The notes beneath the pieces were generated by a model. It ran no database searches, was not told the origin of the DNA, and saw only the letters and a program-made list of their open reading frames with translations. Of a stretch of DNA of 33,344 nt, positions 31,789 through 33,344 are shown in pieces (positions within the stretch are counted from its first letter, which is position 1; every line of letters begins with the position of its first letter). The translations under genes and the position numbers were made by a program. This DNA comes from an uncultured Eubacteriales bacterium (lineage in GTDB: Bacteria > Bacillota > Clostridia > Oscillospirales > CAG-272), in the NCBI GenBank assembly GCA_958352145.1, contig CATWNM010000027.1, forward strand, positions 1 through 33,344, in the 5' to 3' direction.

Positions 31789-33108
31789 ATGAGTGAGAAT
31801 AATAAGAACAGAAATTCATATGTAAATCCCGGATTGCGGCGCAATGGCAGAAGAAAAAAACGGGCTCAGACGATCGTGCTGGTCAGTGTGATCGCCCTGT
31901 TTGTCGTACTGGCCGCCATTGTGACGGTTTTGCTGCTGTATAAGCCGACGCCGAACATCGATCTGCCTTTCCGGACGGATGACAGCACGATCCGCTTTAC
32001 GGATTCTTCCGGCAATGACATCGATCATTTCGAGCGCACCGAAAAATATAATTTTTTGATTCTCGGCAAGGATCGCTGGGCGTTCAATACGGATGTTATG
32101 ATCATTGTTTCCTTTGATGTGACAGACGGTTCGATCAGCCTGATGCAGATTCCGCGGGACACGTATATCGATATCGGGCGCGGGAACCATAAGGCGAATT
32201 CTTTGCTCGCTTCTTTTTATAACGAGGCGGTGCGGAGCAAGGAAGAAGATCCGTACGGCGCGGCGGTCAAAGAATTGGAAAAAGCGCTGGAACAAGTCTT
32301 CTGCATTACGATCGACTATTATGCGATGATGGATTTGAACGGCTTTGTGGAGATCGTGGACGCGATTGGCGGCGTAAAAATGAACGTGCCGGAAAGAATG
32401 TATTACCGCGATCCGGTGCAAAATCTGTATATCAATCTCTATCCCGGCGAACAGACGCTGACCGGCGAGCAGGCGGAGCAGTTTGTTCGGTTCCGCAGCG
32501 GATATGTTGAGGGCGACATCGGACGTGTGGACGCGCAGAAGCTGTTTATCAGCGCCTGTATCGAACAGGTCAAAAACAACTTTACCGCTTCGACCATTGC
32601 CAACGTTGTCGAGAAAGTGCTCAAGCATGTGACCACGGATCTTGAACTGCAACAGGTCGTGTATTTTGCCAAGCAGGCGCTGTCGGTGGATCTGTCCAAA
32701 ATGACGATGCTGACGATCCCCGGCATTCAGGGACGGCAGTATGATACGAGCGGTACGTGGTATTATATAGTATATCGCGACGCCGCGATCGCTGCGATCA
32801 ATAAGTATTTCAATTCCTATAATTTTGATGTGACTGTGGATATGTTTGATCGGGACGACGCTTTGTACGATACGGCGGGAACCTATATGCATTCGCTGTT
32901 TTTAACCAAGGATGCAGAAGAGGAGTCTTATACGGCCGATCATGCGGAGGATATCTATATTTACAGATACGCCTCTTCGGGGACGAAGTCGTCAGCGGCT
33001 GCGGCGACCGAGCCGCCTGTTTCTGATTCGGATCAAGAGGATGCGGCGGTTATTTTTACAATTGGCGAAAAAGCGGAGGCACTCGACGACCCCTCCGCAG
33101 ATGAATAA
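31789..33108 (+). CDS. LytR-CpsA-Psr (LCP) family glycopolymer transferase
   Basis: A 439-aa membrane protein. A short cytoplasmic segment rich in N, R and K (about 1-25) precedes a transmembrane helix (about 27-50, TIVLVSVIALFVVLAAIVTV), then the LCP domain (about 78-300): YNFLILGKDRW, NTDVMIIVSFD, LMQIPRDTYIDIG with the intact PRDT, and FVRFRSGYVEGDIGRVDAQK. The C-terminal tail is acidic and rich in S, A and D. LCP enzymes attach wall polymers to peptidoglycan. ATG 31789 is preferred over the GTG at 31783, since AGAGG lies 9 nt before it. It lies between yqeK and rsfS, a known arrangement in Clostridia. The substrate polymer is unknown. Confidence 0.92.
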   Translation: MSENNKNRNSYVNPGLRRNGRRKKRAQTIVLVSVIALFVVLAAIVTVLLLYKPTPNIDLPFRTDDSTIRFTDSSGNDIDHFERTEKYNFLILGKDRWAFNTDVMIIVSFDVTDGSISLMQIPRDTYIDIGRGNHKANSLLASFYNEAVRSKEEDPYGAAVKELEKALEQVFCITIDYYAMMDLNGFVEIVDAIGGVKMNVPERMYYRDPVQNLYINLYPGEQTLTGEQAEQFVRFRSGYVEGDIGRVDAQKLFISACIEQVKNNFTASTIANVVEKVLKHVTTDLELQQVVYFAKQALSVDLSKMTMLTIPGIQGRQYDTSGTWYYIVYRDAAIAAINKYFNSYNFDVTVDMFDRDDALYDTAGTYMHSLFLTKDAEEESYTADHAEDIYIYRYASSGTKSSAAAATEPPVSDSDQEDAAVIFTIGEKAEALDDPSADE

Positions 33109-33120
33109 AGAGGAGCGTCT

Positions 33121-33344
33121 ATGGAAGATACGGAATTTGATTTAAAAGACCCGCTTGGTCTGGCTTGCTTTTGCGTAGAAACTTTGTATAAAAAGAATGC
33201 GTCGGATATTCAGCTGATCCATGTGGAGGATCAGACGATTATAGCGGACTATTATGTGCTGTGCTGCGGGCGTTCCACGACGCATGTCAACGCATTGTCT
33301 GACGAGGTGGAGTATCAGACTGCGCAAAAGGGCGTTTCGATGGC
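33121..33344 (+). CDS. rsfS: Ribosome silencing factor RsfS (5' part, cut by the window edge)
   Basis: The first 74 codons of a gene begin 12 nt after the LCP stop, with AGGAG 5 nt before the ATG. The visible protein reads MEDTEFDLKDPLGLACFCVE, then KKNASDIQLIHVEDQTIIAD and YYVLCCGRSTTHVNALSDEV. That is the RsfS (DUF143) pattern, in which the conserved YYVLCSG-type strand is typical. RsfS binds uL14 of the large subunit and blocks subunit joining when nutrients run out. The C-terminal part lies beyond the window. Confidence 0.93.
   Translation, partial: MEDTEFDLKDPLGLACFCVETLYKKNASDIQLIHVEDQTIIADYYVLCCGRSTTHVNALSDEVEYQTAQKGVSM

Noticed and set aside
31816..32892. Open frame of 358 codons on the minus strand
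   Set aside because: It is antisense to the LCP gene, has an unlikely residue mix and no family pattern.

Overview
The window looks like a chromosomal segment of an endospore-forming member of the Bacillota, class Clostridia (Oscillospiraceae-like in flavour; the family is an inference). The reasons are Spo0A, GerW/YtfJ and a DacF-type carboxypeptidase; the single-chain (alpha-2) glycyl-tRNA synthetase; the infC-rpmI-rplT operon behind an attenuator-type leader; the smc-ftsY and yhbY-nadD-yqeK-rsfS gene orders; strong GGAGG ribosome binding sites; and sigma-A promoters with 17-nt spacers. Most of the DNA is housekeeping with roughly balanced, mildly GC-rich codons. No tRNA, rRNA, CRISPR array or IS element was seen.

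Layout. (1) 1-1788: one end of a probable integrative conjugative element (ICE), with a RepA_N/DUF6017 replication initiator, the start of a DUF4406-like gene and two strong inverted-repeat structures. The element appears to have entered the 3' end of rlmD (23S rRNA uracil methyltransferase). The last ~90 codons of rlmD are AT-richer and look element-derived. (2) 3187-5759: divergent promoters for rlmD and for an LCP-like membrane protein plus glyS. (3) 5927-6718: spo0A, with a dyad in its promoter spacer and its own terminator. (4) 15501 down to 6911, minus strand: a tight ten-gene run lon-ysxC-M50 protease-scpA-scpB-DUF2953-gerW-dacF-rluB-GNAT, ending at an 18-bp perfect hairpin. (5) 15659-17037: infC-rpmI-rplT with a strong promoter, a leader attenuator and an ATT start codon for infC. 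(6) 17105-24672: SpoU-type RNA methyltransferase, dprA, topA, trmFO, plsX, rnc, terminator. (7) 24688-24986: a decayed remnant of an Elp3-like radical SAM gene. (8) 25020-33344: promoter, smc, ftsY, rdgB, yhbY, nadD, yqeK, an LCP family gene and rsfS (cut by the window edge).

How they work together. Chromosome organisation recurs on both strands (ScpA, ScpB and Smc form condensin; TopA sets supercoiling). Ribosome biogenesis and RNA modification form the other large theme (RlmD, RluB, YsxC, SpoU methylase, TrmFO, RNase III, YhbY, RsfS, IF3, L35, L20). Envelope and sporulation functions (LCP proteins, DacF, GerW, Spo0A, PlsX) are interleaved. No clearly new multi-gene system is visible. The items most worth checking are the ICE junction that rewrites the RlmD C-terminus, the MerR-like geometry of the spo0A promoter, the divergent LCP protein, the eroded radical SAM gene, and the non-canonical start of infC.
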